Positions 1 through 9,882 of a stretch of 64,000 nt of DNA are shown piece after piece; within the stretch, counting starts at the first letter, position 1, and each line of letters opens with the position of its first letter. The position numbers and the translations under genes were made by a program. This DNA is from Xestospongia bergquistia. Taxonomy: Eukaryota; Porifera; Demospongiae; Haplosclerida; Petrosiidae. The notes beneath the pieces were generated by a model. That model did no database searches, was not told the DNA's origin, and was given only the letters and a program-made list of their open reading frames with translations. The stretch covers positions 5,954,501 to 6,018,500 of the forward strand of contig OZ014412.1 of assembly GCA_963965975.1 (NCBI GenBank). The letters run 5' to 3'.

Positions 1-24
1 GTACATATTTTATGATAAAAATAG

Positions 25-533
25 AAACTATAAGTTTATTGTCAACTCGAACAAGTACAATATCTTCTCTCTTAACTGGTATATGTTCTATGTAGCCTGT
101 TTGATAAATTTCTAGTAATCACTCACAGAAAATATATTGACTTCTTTGATTATTCCTACAGTGATCATAACTTCAACTGTTTGTTCAAGTTAGTCAGTTA
201 ACAGTAAAAACTAAATTTCCCATTATAGATAATGAAAAACAACAAATTTCATGTTTATCAGGTAACAAAGCAAACATGTTTTATTACTAAATTGTTTACA
301 TAACAGTGAGTATACCAGTCAGTATGTTCCTCTCTTCTCTATTAACTGCTGTTATTGCTACACTTATATTCTATCTCATTATAAGAAGGAGGAGTTACAA
401 TAAAGACACTCCACCTGCTACTACTACTACCCTATTAGTTCCAATATATGATGATGTTAAGTTACCAGAGACCTCAGAGCAGAAAGAGATCATTGAATTA
501 CAAGAAAATACTGCTTATGGATATATAAATTAG
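25..533 (+). CDS. U1: 3' end of an Ig/FN3 receptor (stalk, TM, class 1 tail)
   Basis: This is the last part of a receptor gene whose ectodomain lies left of the window. Four exons can be read, all joined in phase 1: 25-78 and 129-188 (Ser/Thr-rich stalk), 229-261 (short linker with DNEKQQ) and 307-533 (TM helix plus tail, stop 531-533). The TM begins SIPVSMFLSSLLTAVIATLI and is followed by a basic stop-transfer IIRRR. The tail carries YDDV and ends AYGYIN, the class 1 pattern, in which YxxV and YxxI could bind SH2 domains if phosphorylated (inference). Sequence and exon layout closely match the 3' end of U9 at 24761-25269, so the two are recent duplicates. No defect is visible in the part present. 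Confidence 0.75.
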
Positions 534-640
534 AATTTCTTAGTTTGACACACTATTTGTCACATACAGTATTAATAACTTGTAATGTTTTAGTTATCAT
601 AATTCTGTTGAATATGTTTATACTGGGATACTGTCAGTAT

Positions 641-666
641 TAGGTGGGTTGAGACTGGTCCACCTA
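641..666 (+). promoter_or_regulatory. Conserved short inverted repeat upstream of U2
   Basis: TAGGTGG and CCACCTA are complementary arms around a 12-nt loop, about 70 bp upstream of the U2 start. The same element precedes U7 and U10 at a similar distance, and lies inverted before U20. It could be a regulatory site or just part of the duplicated unit; only the repeat itself is seen. Confidence 0.4.
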
Positions 667-737
667 CCTTATCACAGTTATCAATGATTACTAAAGCTCT
701 ATATCACTTAGATATATATCTTAGTGTCATTGTAGGT

Positions 738-2690
738 ATGAACATCAATTCTTATTGTCTATTCCTCCTTTTGAAATGTGTTGTTATCACATGTATGTAA
801 GTTACCAATGTTAGTTTTCTATTTTAAATGATCATTTTATTGTAGTATCATTTACAAGTCTTAATCAAACATCTCCATTATATTCTCCTGTGTGTCTTGG
901 AGATACTGTAGTATTCACTTGTATTGCTAGTGGTACTGGATCTGCTGTATGGAGAGGAGATAAAGGAACAGTTCGTACTTTATACAGTGGCAAACAGTCT
1001 GATGTTGTTGATAGTTTTACAGTAAGTGTTATAGAGATAAATGGTACAACAGTAGTATCTACTGCTACTGTTCAAACTGTCACATTACAATTAAATGGAG
1101 CTAGTATTAGTTGTTCTGCTAATTTACAAGGTCCATATATTACACAGTCAATAAATATAGCAGGTAACTTTAGCTTAGCTGTATTTAGTAACATATCATG
1201 TACTTACTTTACAGATCAACCAGATATAGTCAATAATGTGACTATTATACCTGTTAATAGTACATCAGCTATATTGAGTTGGTCTCCAGGATATTACTGT
1301 GTAGTGAACTATACTGTCACTGTACTCAGTAGTACTAACAATACAGATCAATATAATACAAGTGATAATACTACATCAATTGTTATAAACTTTATAACAG
1401 GAGTACAATATTCATTTATTGTTATTGCAAGAGACAATGTTGGAAGAGTAGGACCTCCTAGTCAGTTACTGAACTACACTTGGGATGGTAAGAAGTAACA
1501 CATGTTTCTATGTTAAGATACTCTTTATCTAGTACCATTACAAGTTGTTGACATCAAGTTTCATATCATGATATTAAAATATTATGGACAGTAAGGTGTA
1601 TATAATATATACTATTTATTGTTATTGATTTCATAGGCTCAAATAGACATATCTCGTCCTCCTATTTTATATTATATTGTGACAAATCCATTAACCAATA
1701 CAGTTATTAACACTACTAATACCAGTGTTATTATTACTGGATTAACTCCTGGTCAATATTATAATATTAATATCACAGCTGTTAATATCATTGGACCTGG
1801 TCCTGTACTTGTAATAAATGGTATGTAATATAATATTGTACAGATATAAGATAAAATTCCTTATATAGTTACAATACCACTAATAGTGACAAGTTCTTTA
1901 TCAAGTTAGTTTTAAATATGATATACCACTTTATTTCACTTATGTCTATAGCTACTACATGGACATCTATTACATTACAACTACCAGTAACTAGTATGTG
2001 AACTAAACAAATTGTCTGTTTTATTTGTATAGTTTTATTATAGTAACATCAACATCTATAATTATCTCTACAGTTACTATTAGTCCATTATTGACTACAG
2101 CTTCATCATTTATAATAAAACAAGGTGACTCAGTTCATTTGCAATTATTACATTTTATACTATTATCATTAATGTGTATATAGTATAGTATATAGTACTG
2201 TTATATCAACAAATGATGCCTCTTGTGTAACATTATATACAAGTATGTAACATTATGATATATTTATTTTACTGATATAGACACTATTATGAATTCATTG
2301 ATTATTCCTACAGTGACTGTAACTACAAATGTTTGTCCAAGTAAGTTAACAATAAAACATAAAATATGATTATATTTGTATTTCATTATAGATAATGAAA
2401 GACAACAAACCTCATCTTTAGCAGGTAATTTATGAACAAGCATATTACATTACTGAATTGTTTACTTAACAGTGAGTATACCAGTCACTATGTTCCTCTC
2501 TTCTCTATTAACTGCTGTTATTACTACTCTCATCATCTATTTCATTACAAGAAGAAGCTACAACAAAGACACTCCACCCACTACTCAATTAGGTCCAATA
2601 TATGAGTTACCAGAGACTTCAGAACAGAAAGAAATCATTGAATTACAAGGAAATACTGCATATGGATATAACAGACAGATTACAACATAG
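738..2690 (+). pseudogene. U2: Ig/FN3 receptor with a frameshift in FN3-2
   Basis: The full exon set of a U10-type receptor is visible: signal peptide 738-792 (MNINSYCLFLLLKCVVIT), Ig 846-1163, FN3-1 1215-1487, FN3-2 in two exons 1533-1590 and 1637-1820, stalk mini-exons 1869-1904, 1952-1993, 2044-2124, 2281-2340 and 2392-2424, then TM plus tail 2473-2690. The first FN3-2 exon is 58 nt against 68 nt in U7 and U10. The 10-nt deletion shifts the frame and reaches a stop early in the next exon. The two FN3-2 exons have phases 1-0 and 0-1, so skipping both would restore the frame and give an Ig plus one-FN3 receptor. The tail also lost 9 nt in frame, turning YDDVKLPE into YELPE, and ends in NRQITT. 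I call it a probable pseudogene, though a spliced short form is possible. Confidence 0.7.
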
Positions 2691-2863
2691 TACAATTCAT
2701 GATGTTTTAAACTGATATAAAACTAGCAAAACTTAAGTATTACAAGTGTGTAATGTATCGCGGATATTAATACCTAATCAGTAACAATAATTTTATGTTG
2801 AATATTCATAGCCCTAAAAAAAATAGAACATTCTATTTATAGAACTAATTACCTGCGCTAGCA

Positions 2864-5410
2864 ATGTTGATGAGAAGATGTAGCCTTTTACTAACACTAG
2901 TGCTGAATATATTATCATGTAAAACTCAAGGTAAAGCAACTATATATTATGATCAATTGACTTATATACACTTGTTATAGTTAGTCTACAACAGACATCT
3001 CCGCCTTACACTCCAGTATGTCCTGGAGATGATGTAGTCTTCACTTGTAATGTCACCAACAGTTCTATACTGATATGGGACTATTATGGACAAACAGTGA
3101 CATACTTAGTTGCTGCTAGTCCAAGTGAGACAGTTCTTGGTGGCTTTAATATTAGTCTTATTAGTACAATGAATGGAGTGATTAGATCAGAAGCTAGACT
3201 TCAACATGTCACATTTAATGATAATGGTAGAAATATAAATTGTACTGATGTTACTGTTATACGACATCAGGTTACAGTTATAATTGCTAGTAAGTTAGCA
3301 TGATGTAATATGATGTCAATTATTATTACTATATAGATATTCCCTCAAGTCCACAAAATGTTACTTTCTCTCCTCTCAATTTATTATCTCTCATATTATA
3401 CTGGTCAGTACCATTGGAGAGTAGACACTGTATAGTTAACTACATTGTTAAAGTAAACAATACTTGGCAACAACTAGTAACTACTAATACTTCAGTAGTA
3501 ATAACTGGTCTATCTGTTGGCTCAATATATGAGATTATAGTAACTGGAATAGACAGTGAAGGAAGACAAGGAGTTAACAGTGACTTACTATCTATTACAT
3601 GGGATGGTAAGTGATACACTAACTTACTATTATGTTATCTGATATATCTAGTACCTCTACCAGTTATAATATTAAATGTTACTACTGCTTATGAGGGACT
3701 ATTAACAACTATTAACATATTCTGGGAGGTATGATACATCTATCATTAATGTACATTAATTATTATGTAGTCAAATATTGATACTTCAGGACCATCAGTT
3801 CTGTACTATATAATATCTCATAATATTAATGGAGGAAATATCACTACTACTAATATGACTAGTATTGTCTTCACTTATGTCACTATTATACCTGGAGTAT
3901 ATGATATTAATGTATCTGCTGTGAATATATTGGGAGAAAGTCTACAGAGAAATGTAGCAGGTATAATTCTTCAATAATTGTCATATTAATTGTATAATGC
4001 TTTTTAGTGAATATTGACATTAACTTTGTCAGTACTACTAAATCAACAGGTATTTATAAAATATTAAATGAACAGTTAATCTAGTAGACTAAATGAAATC
4101 TTAATTGTTTTCTATTTGTTATCTCTAGAATATAGCACTATTGGTTACACATCATTAGTGACTTCATATAGTAAGTGACATATTGTAATTACATTTCTAG
4201 TCAAATGAAGAAATCAAGTTGATAAATTAGGATAATACTCTACATTATGGTTGATCATAGGAGGTTTATTAATCATATAATTCTAACTCTATAATTATTA
4301 TAGTTATAATTCAAACAACAATGAAAAAAGTGACAAGCTCTTCATCAGGTCTGTTGAAGTATCGATACTGACACACTAACCATTACCATGACATATACAA
4401 TATACCACATATGTAACTATTAATCAAGTTTCTAATATGATACCTACAAACACTAGTTGACAGAGATATTATTATATAAAAAGAAACAGTACATAAAAAG
4501 ATAGTGATTAGTTTTGGTATTAATACTACATTCATGTCAATGGATAATCTAGATCATCCTTATATACCTGTATATATAGTATTATACCATCTGTCTGATA
4601 TTTTGATTATAAGACTACCACCTACTACCACAATAGTATCTACAGTATCATCTATTGCCCCTACAGATAGACCTACTAGTGGTTATATATTACTACTGTT
4701 GTTTACTATCTTTCTTATATGTACTACATTGATATCAATTGATAATCTAGATTATCCCTATATTCCTGTAAATAGAGATAATCTAGATAATTAAGATAAT
4801 TGTCAGTGTGATTTTTAGTTTTTCAATTAAAATATCCATGATCAGGAACATCTCTACATATCCTATATGTTAACTATAAGGCCAAAACCTATCTATTACT
4901 ATAGTCATAAAACAAATGCTATCTACTAACTCAATGTCATCTACACCTACTGTAATAAGTCCCCCTACAGATAGACCTAGTAGTGGTAAGTTATATATTA
5001 CTACTGTTGTTTAGTATCTCTCTTATATCTATATCTAGTATTAAGTGATGGAGTTATTGCTGGTATTATTATTAGTAGTGTTGTTTTACTAGTACTAATA
5101 ATAATTGTTATCTTAACTATTGTAGTAATCTTGATATATAAAGGTCAGTACTATTTACTATAGTGAATTATACTATTACCACTGTATGCATGTGTGTGTG
5201 TGTGTCCTACTAGTGTCCAGTACTAAACAGAGTAGAGGTGAGACTAGTCCAGTGATAAAAGAGTTCTTCTCAGTAAAAAATGAAGCCTATGGTATAACTA
5301 AAGGATCAGATGATCAGTCATCAATTGAAGTAACAGAGAATGTAGCATATAGTACAATGGAACAACAACCATCACTTAATACTCCTCCAGTTTATGAGAC
5401 AATACAATAA
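2864..5410 (+). CDS. U3: Ig-FN3-FN3 receptor with class 2 (ITAM-like) tail
   Basis: A complete open model of about 474 residues. Exons: signal peptide 2864-2930, Ig 2981-3289, FN3-1 3337-3606, FN3-2 3652-3728 and 3771-3960, stalk 4008-4049, 4129-4170, 4304-4348 and 4905-4985, TM 5039-5143, tail 5214-5410. The Ig domain has CPGDDVVFTC, the strand-C Trp in LIWDYYG and DNGRNINC at the F strand. FN3-1 has the usual Trp (ILYWSVP) and ends in TWDG. The TM is a separate exon (GVIAGII then a run of Val/Leu/Ile). The tail has NEAYGIT, NVAYSTM and PVYETIQ. YSTM and YETI are 11 residues apart, close to an ITAM, and YxxM is the PI3K p85-type SH2 motif. Sister to broken U11. Intron 4349-4904 holds a decayed extra copy of the proline exon. 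Function is inferred. Confidence 0.8.
4500..4795 (+). repeat. Decayed exon duplicate and local repeat inside a U3 intron
   Basis: Two similar blocks (TGGATAATCTAGATCATCC at about 4540 and a close copy at about 4739) flank a damaged copy of the class 2 proline/threonine stalk exon (about 4613-4697). That copy has a stop in the expected frame, and its donor has become GTTATA. It is open in another frame, but I see no splice sites that would use that frame, so I treat it as intronic. Confidence 0.45.
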
Positions 5411-5932
5411 GATATTATTTCATTACCAGTAGTTGTGTTTTTATTTAATGTATCAATTTTTGGTGGCATAAGAGTTTGTTTGACAAAATTCAGATGAATT
5501 TAATCACTGTAAATTATTTTTTGATATGATACAAAGAAATGTTTGTAATCTATAAGTGTATAGTTAGTACAAATATGAATTAAATATGTTTAACAGTTCA
5601 TCATATTATAATCTATATATACCAAATATTTAACAAAATTCAGTACTATATTGCCAATATTTTTAAAACATGAGAAAGTATAAATGATAATATTAGTATG
5701 TATATTCTACCAAATTTATTCCATTAATCATCATATATGATCATACCACTGTAATATATGGGTTATAATTATGTTGATCTAGCCATTTCTAATTAAACTG
5801 TGTGCTAAAACAACTGAGGTCAGGGTATCTCCCTTAAATATATTGGTCAACAAAACCATTGTCTAATACTGCTAAGTATAGTATAGTTCAACTGCTACAC
5901 CTTTATTAGTGTTTGTAGTTATTAGTCCAATT

Positions 5933-7825
5933 ATGTATATTTTGTTGATCCTTTTGACTCTTCTTCTTTCTATTCAAGGTAAATTAACAAATAATAACTG
6001 ATAATGTTTTCATTTTCATTGTTAAAAGTATTTTTAGTATGTTCTCAAGTTATATCTTATAACTGTCTTGATGAAGTGTGTCCATTAGAGAACACTGACT
6101 TGACATGTCATGTCATGGGAAATGGTATGCGTTGGTATGCACCACCAGGCAATCAACTTGGAACAATTTTTGCTTTGGTTCCATCTACACACACTTTTAC
6201 ACAGTCAGGTTATACTGGAACTTTTATTAACTACACCAGTGTATCTGGAATGTGGATTATGTTAAGTTTTACTGCTACTACTGATAAGAATGGTACACAA
6301 GTCAGGTGTGTTGATGCCATTAATGCAAGTTCAACGACTTGTACTATTTTGATATCAGGTATGTCACTAACAGTATATCATATATAACTAACATGTACTA
6401 TTATTATAAGGTCCTCCAAGTGATGTTCCTACAGGATTGGGTTTTATAGCTCTCACAAACACTTCAGTCACTCTCTACTGGTCACCTCCTACTCTTCATC
6501 CTAACTGTATAGTTAACTACACTGTTGAAATCAGGACAACCAGTGATAATGTATTGATCAGTAGTCTTAGTACTGGTAGTAATATCACCAGTATTAATGT
6601 ATCTACTGGTCTCTCTCAGTCAGTAGAGTATCAATACAGAGTAGTAGGATCTGATGCTATTAATAGATTAGGACCATATAGTCAATATACTGTATTCACT
6701 CTGGATGGTAAGAACTATACTATAAACATAATATTACTATTCTCAACAGTTCTCCAGGCAGTATCACTAGTCATTAATGATATTATAAATAATACTAATA
6801 ACTTTACTATCTTCATTGTGTGGAAGGTATATATTATAAAATAACTTTTATTTACTTTTTTCATTGTAGTCTCCTCCTATTTCCTCTCATCCTCCTCTCT
6901 TGTACTACAAAGTCTATCACGACATATCAGGTTCACTAACTGTTAATATAACTACTGTTACTAACATTACATTGACTGGAGCACTAGCTGGATATACCTA
7001 CATTATAACAGTGGTACCAGTTAATATACTAGGAGATGGATACCCTAATAAGACTATAGGTTATTTAAATATTATTAAAAATTGTGTTATGTTTACTTCT
7101 CATATAGTTATCATTCCTAAAGAACCAATAATTACTAGTGTTGTAACAACATCATTTAATGAAAGTAATCAATGTGTATTAATGTATTATTTATCAATAA
7201 ATGTACTTACTACTTTTCCTATTATTGTAGTCATCACAACAAGTGCTTCATTAAACATTAGTAAGTGTATAAATATTTATTATTGTATATAGTTTGTGAT
7301 ATCTATAGAAACTACAAGTACATTGATGTTATTATCAACTCCAACAAGTACTATATCTTTTAACTTAACAGGTTGTTCCTATATAGATAGTTTAACAAAA
7401 GATTAAATGACTTAGTTATTTCACAGATACTTACTTTAGTTCTTTAGTCATTCAAACTTCAACTATTTGTTCATGTCCAAGTAATTTATAATTAAAAGTG
7501 ACTTTACAATTATATTCATTACAGCTAATGAAAAACAACAAACCTTATGTTTATCAGGTAATAAGCAAACATGTTACATTACTGAATTGTTTACTTAACA
7601 GTGAGTATACCAGTCAGTATGTTCCTCTCTTCTCTATTAACTGCTGTTATTACTACATTTATTGTCTATCTCATTATGAGGAGGATGAGCTACAATAAAG
7701 ACACTCCACCCACTACTACTACCCAATTAGGTCCGATATATGATGATGTTAAGTTACCAGGGACCTCAGAACAGAAAGAGATCATTGAATTACAAGGAAA
7801 TACTGCTTATGGATATATTAATTAA
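5933..7825 (+). CDS. U4: Ig-FN3-FN3 receptor with class 1 tail
   Basis: Intact model of about 459 residues. Exons: signal peptide 5933-5978 (MYILLILLTLLLSIQ), Ig 6038-6358, FN3-1 6411-6707, FN3-2 6762-6826 and 6870-7059, stalk 7108-7164, 7231-7260, 7309-7371, 7427-7480 and 7525-7557, TM plus tail 7602-7825. The Ig domain has CPLENTDLTC, Trp in MRWYAPPG and DKNGTQVRC, plus a G-strand Cys (TTCTIL) shared with U5 and U8. FN3-1 carries NCIVNYTVE and FTLDG. The stretch 7060-7107 is called an intron with a weak GTTATT donor, but it is 48 nt and open in frame, so it may be coding. The tail has YDDV and terminal AYGYIN. It is the most divergent of the U4/U5/U8 group. Ligand unknown. Confidence 0.8.
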
Positions 7826-8085
7826 AATTTCTTAGTTTGACACACTATTTGTCACATACAGTAATAATAACTTGTAATGTTTTAGTTATCATAACTACAT
7901 TCAATGTTGTGAATAAGCTCATAATGGATGGATGATTAAACTGTCAGTATTAGGTGGGTTGAGACACCTACCTTATAATAACATCTTATAACAAGATAAT
8001 TTTCAATGATTACTAGAAGCTCTATATCACTTAGATATATATATATCACTTAAATATATATATATATCTTTGTGTCATTTTAAGT

Positions 8086-8284
8086 ATAAACATCAATTCT
8101 TATTGTCTCCTTTTGAAATATGATGTCACATGTATGTAAGTTACCAATGTTAGTCAAGCCTATGGTATAACTAAAGGATCAGATGATCAGTCACCAATTG
8201 AAGTAACAGAGAATGTAGCATATAGTACAATGGAACAACAACCATCACTTAATACTCCTCCAGTTTATGAGACAATAAATTAAA
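8086..8284 (+). pseudogene. Chimeric relic: U2-type leader remnant fused to a class 2 tail
   Basis: From about 7926 the DNA resembles the region upstream of U2, U7 and U10, including a shortened TAGGTGG element near 7951. At 8086 the leader exon survives without its ATG (ATAAAC for ATGAAC). At about 8154 it jumps directly into the middle of a class 2 tail (AYGITKG, NVAYSTM, PVYETIN, stop 8282-8284). No ectodomain remains, so this looks like the scar of an unequal exchange or large deletion. Confidence 0.65.
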
Positions 8285-8784
8285 ATAATAATAAAACAAC
8301 TGATATTGTCTGTTAATATATTTTTATGGTTAATTTACTGCATAAAGGATATTAATTTCCATTTAACAAGAATATTTCTTGCTACAAGAAATGACACTTT
8401 TCACCTGGATAGGCTTTGTACAGTTAAAGCAATTGGTATTTCACTTATAATCCCTTTTCAAAGCATACTGGTTGTATATAACTATATTGCTATATTGTGA
8501 ATATTAGAAGCCAAAATGTGATCAATTGTTCATGACATTAAAGTCATGAGTATATACTATTTCAACTGAACTAATCCAATTAGTTTAATTAAAATAGTAA
8601 CCATCACTTGTTCATGGTTTCAAATACAAAGATTACTTTTTGGCTTCTCATTGTCTTTATACATATTGAATTAGACTAGTTTTGGTTTTGTGGTAACTCA
8701 CTATTGTACACACAACATATTAATGAAACTATGGTAACAAAGACCTCAGTTAAAATGACAAAATGCAATTTTTAATGTAATTTA
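8285..8784. other. Intergenic stretch with nothing recognised
   Basis: I see no exon of the receptor family, no splice-flanked open frame and no repeat ends here. A 64-codon open frame on the plus strand near 8306 resembles nothing in the window and is probably chance. Confidence 0.4.
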
Positions 8785-9018
8785 TAAAACAAACATGTTA
8801 CATTACTGAATTGTTTAATTACACCAGTCAGTATGTTTATCTCTTTTCTGTACTTATTTCTATATCATAAGAAGGAGGAGCCACAATGAAGACACTCCAC
8901 CCACTACTATTACCTAATTAGATTCAATATATGGTGATGTTAAGTTACCAGAGATCTCAGAACAGAAAGAGATCATCAAATTACATGGAAATACTGCTTA
9001 TGGATATATTAATTGGAA
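8785..9018 (+). pseudogene. Decayed class 1 TM/tail exon
   Basis: The block starts with the conserved lead-in before a class 1 TM exon (AACATGTTACATTACTGAAT), then has CCAGTCAGTATGTTTATCTC, the AGAAGGAGGAG basic patch and the tail down to TATGGATATATTAATTGG. The TM segment is shortened, a stop interrupts the tail (ACCTAATTAG) and the normal stop is lost. No upstream exons accompany it. It is a solitary 3' relic. Confidence 0.7.
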
Positions 9019-9345
9019 TTTCTTATAGCCACATATAATATAGATTATAATATATTTGATATATATATATTAATCATCATAACTGTATTCAATAGAAGTA
9101 CATACACATTATAAATGTGTCAATAATTGATGACTGATTCATTTAAAACGTTTACTTATGATAGTGTCTAAATGAACTGTCAATGTTATTGTTAGAATTT
9201 AATTTTGTTATTATAATAATGTAGGTAGAGCACCATCTTCAGCCAACCTTCAAAGAAGCTCTAATAACTCAATTGAGTGTCACTGTCTATATACATGCAC
9301 ATTCATGTTAAAATGGTATAAAATATATGAGGATTTTATGTATGT
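9005..9345 (+). repeat. Segmental duplication arm, paired with about 19018-19350
   Basis: Near-identical text occurs at both places, including TTCAATAGAAGTACATACAC (9090) against TTCAATAGAAGTACATGCAC and a shared GTAGGTAGAGCACCATCTTC. Both copies precede a class 2 tail remnant and then a U5/U8-type gene. They mark the left edge of the duplicated U5-U6-U7 and U8-U9-U10 blocks. Confidence 0.65.
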
Positions 9346-9359
9346 GTGTGTCCTACTAG

Positions 9360-9553
9360 AGTCCAGTACTAAACAGAGTAGTAGTGAGACTAGTCCAGTG
9401 ATAAAAGAGTTCTCCGACAAAAATGAAGCCTATGGTATAACTAAAGGATCAGATGATCAGTCACCAATTGAAGTAACAGAGAATGTAGCATATAGTACAA
9501 TGGAACAACAACCATCAATTAATACTCCTCCAGTTTATGAGACAATAAACTAA
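9360..9553 (+). pseudogene. Orphan but open class 2 tail exon
   Basis: After an acceptor (CTACTAG) a phase 1 exon opens with ESSTKQSSSE and runs through NEAYGIT, NVAYSTM and PVYETIN to a stop at 9551-9553. All three tyrosine motifs are intact. No class 2 TM exon or ectodomain lies upstream; the nearest genes are U4 and a class 1 relic. It is either the survivor of a deletion or an alternative 3' exon for U4, for which no TM link is visible. An open frame of 64 codons with conserved tyrosines may simply reflect recent origin. Confidence 0.55.
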
Positions 9554-9882
9554 AACAATAATAAAACAATGACTAATGTCTATTAATTTAATTTTATGTT
9601 TGAATTATCACATAGAGGATATTAATTCTCATTTAACAAGAGGAAAACTTCTTTGCTACAAAATTGATGCGTGTAGTCTACCTGGGTGGTTTTATATAAT
9701 TAAAACGCTAAATATTCTATAAGGTCTTTCCAATGAATACTGGTTGTATATAACTATACTGCTGCACTATTAGAATACATATATATGTGTATGCAAGTTG
9801 TATAGTTATATTTGAGCGATCTCTACAATACACTAGTTTACTAAACTAACTAACTCAACCCACAAGTATTACACTCCTCAAG

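Noticed and set aside
307..533. Class 1 tail as a classical ITAM
   Set aside because: The two tyrosine motifs are 19 residues apart, outside the 6-12 range; I call it a two-tyrosine tail only.
4504..4794. 96-codon open frame with two hydrophobic stretches
   Set aside because: It lies inside the U3 intron and is made of a decayed stalk exon read in the wrong frame plus repeats; no splice sites support it.
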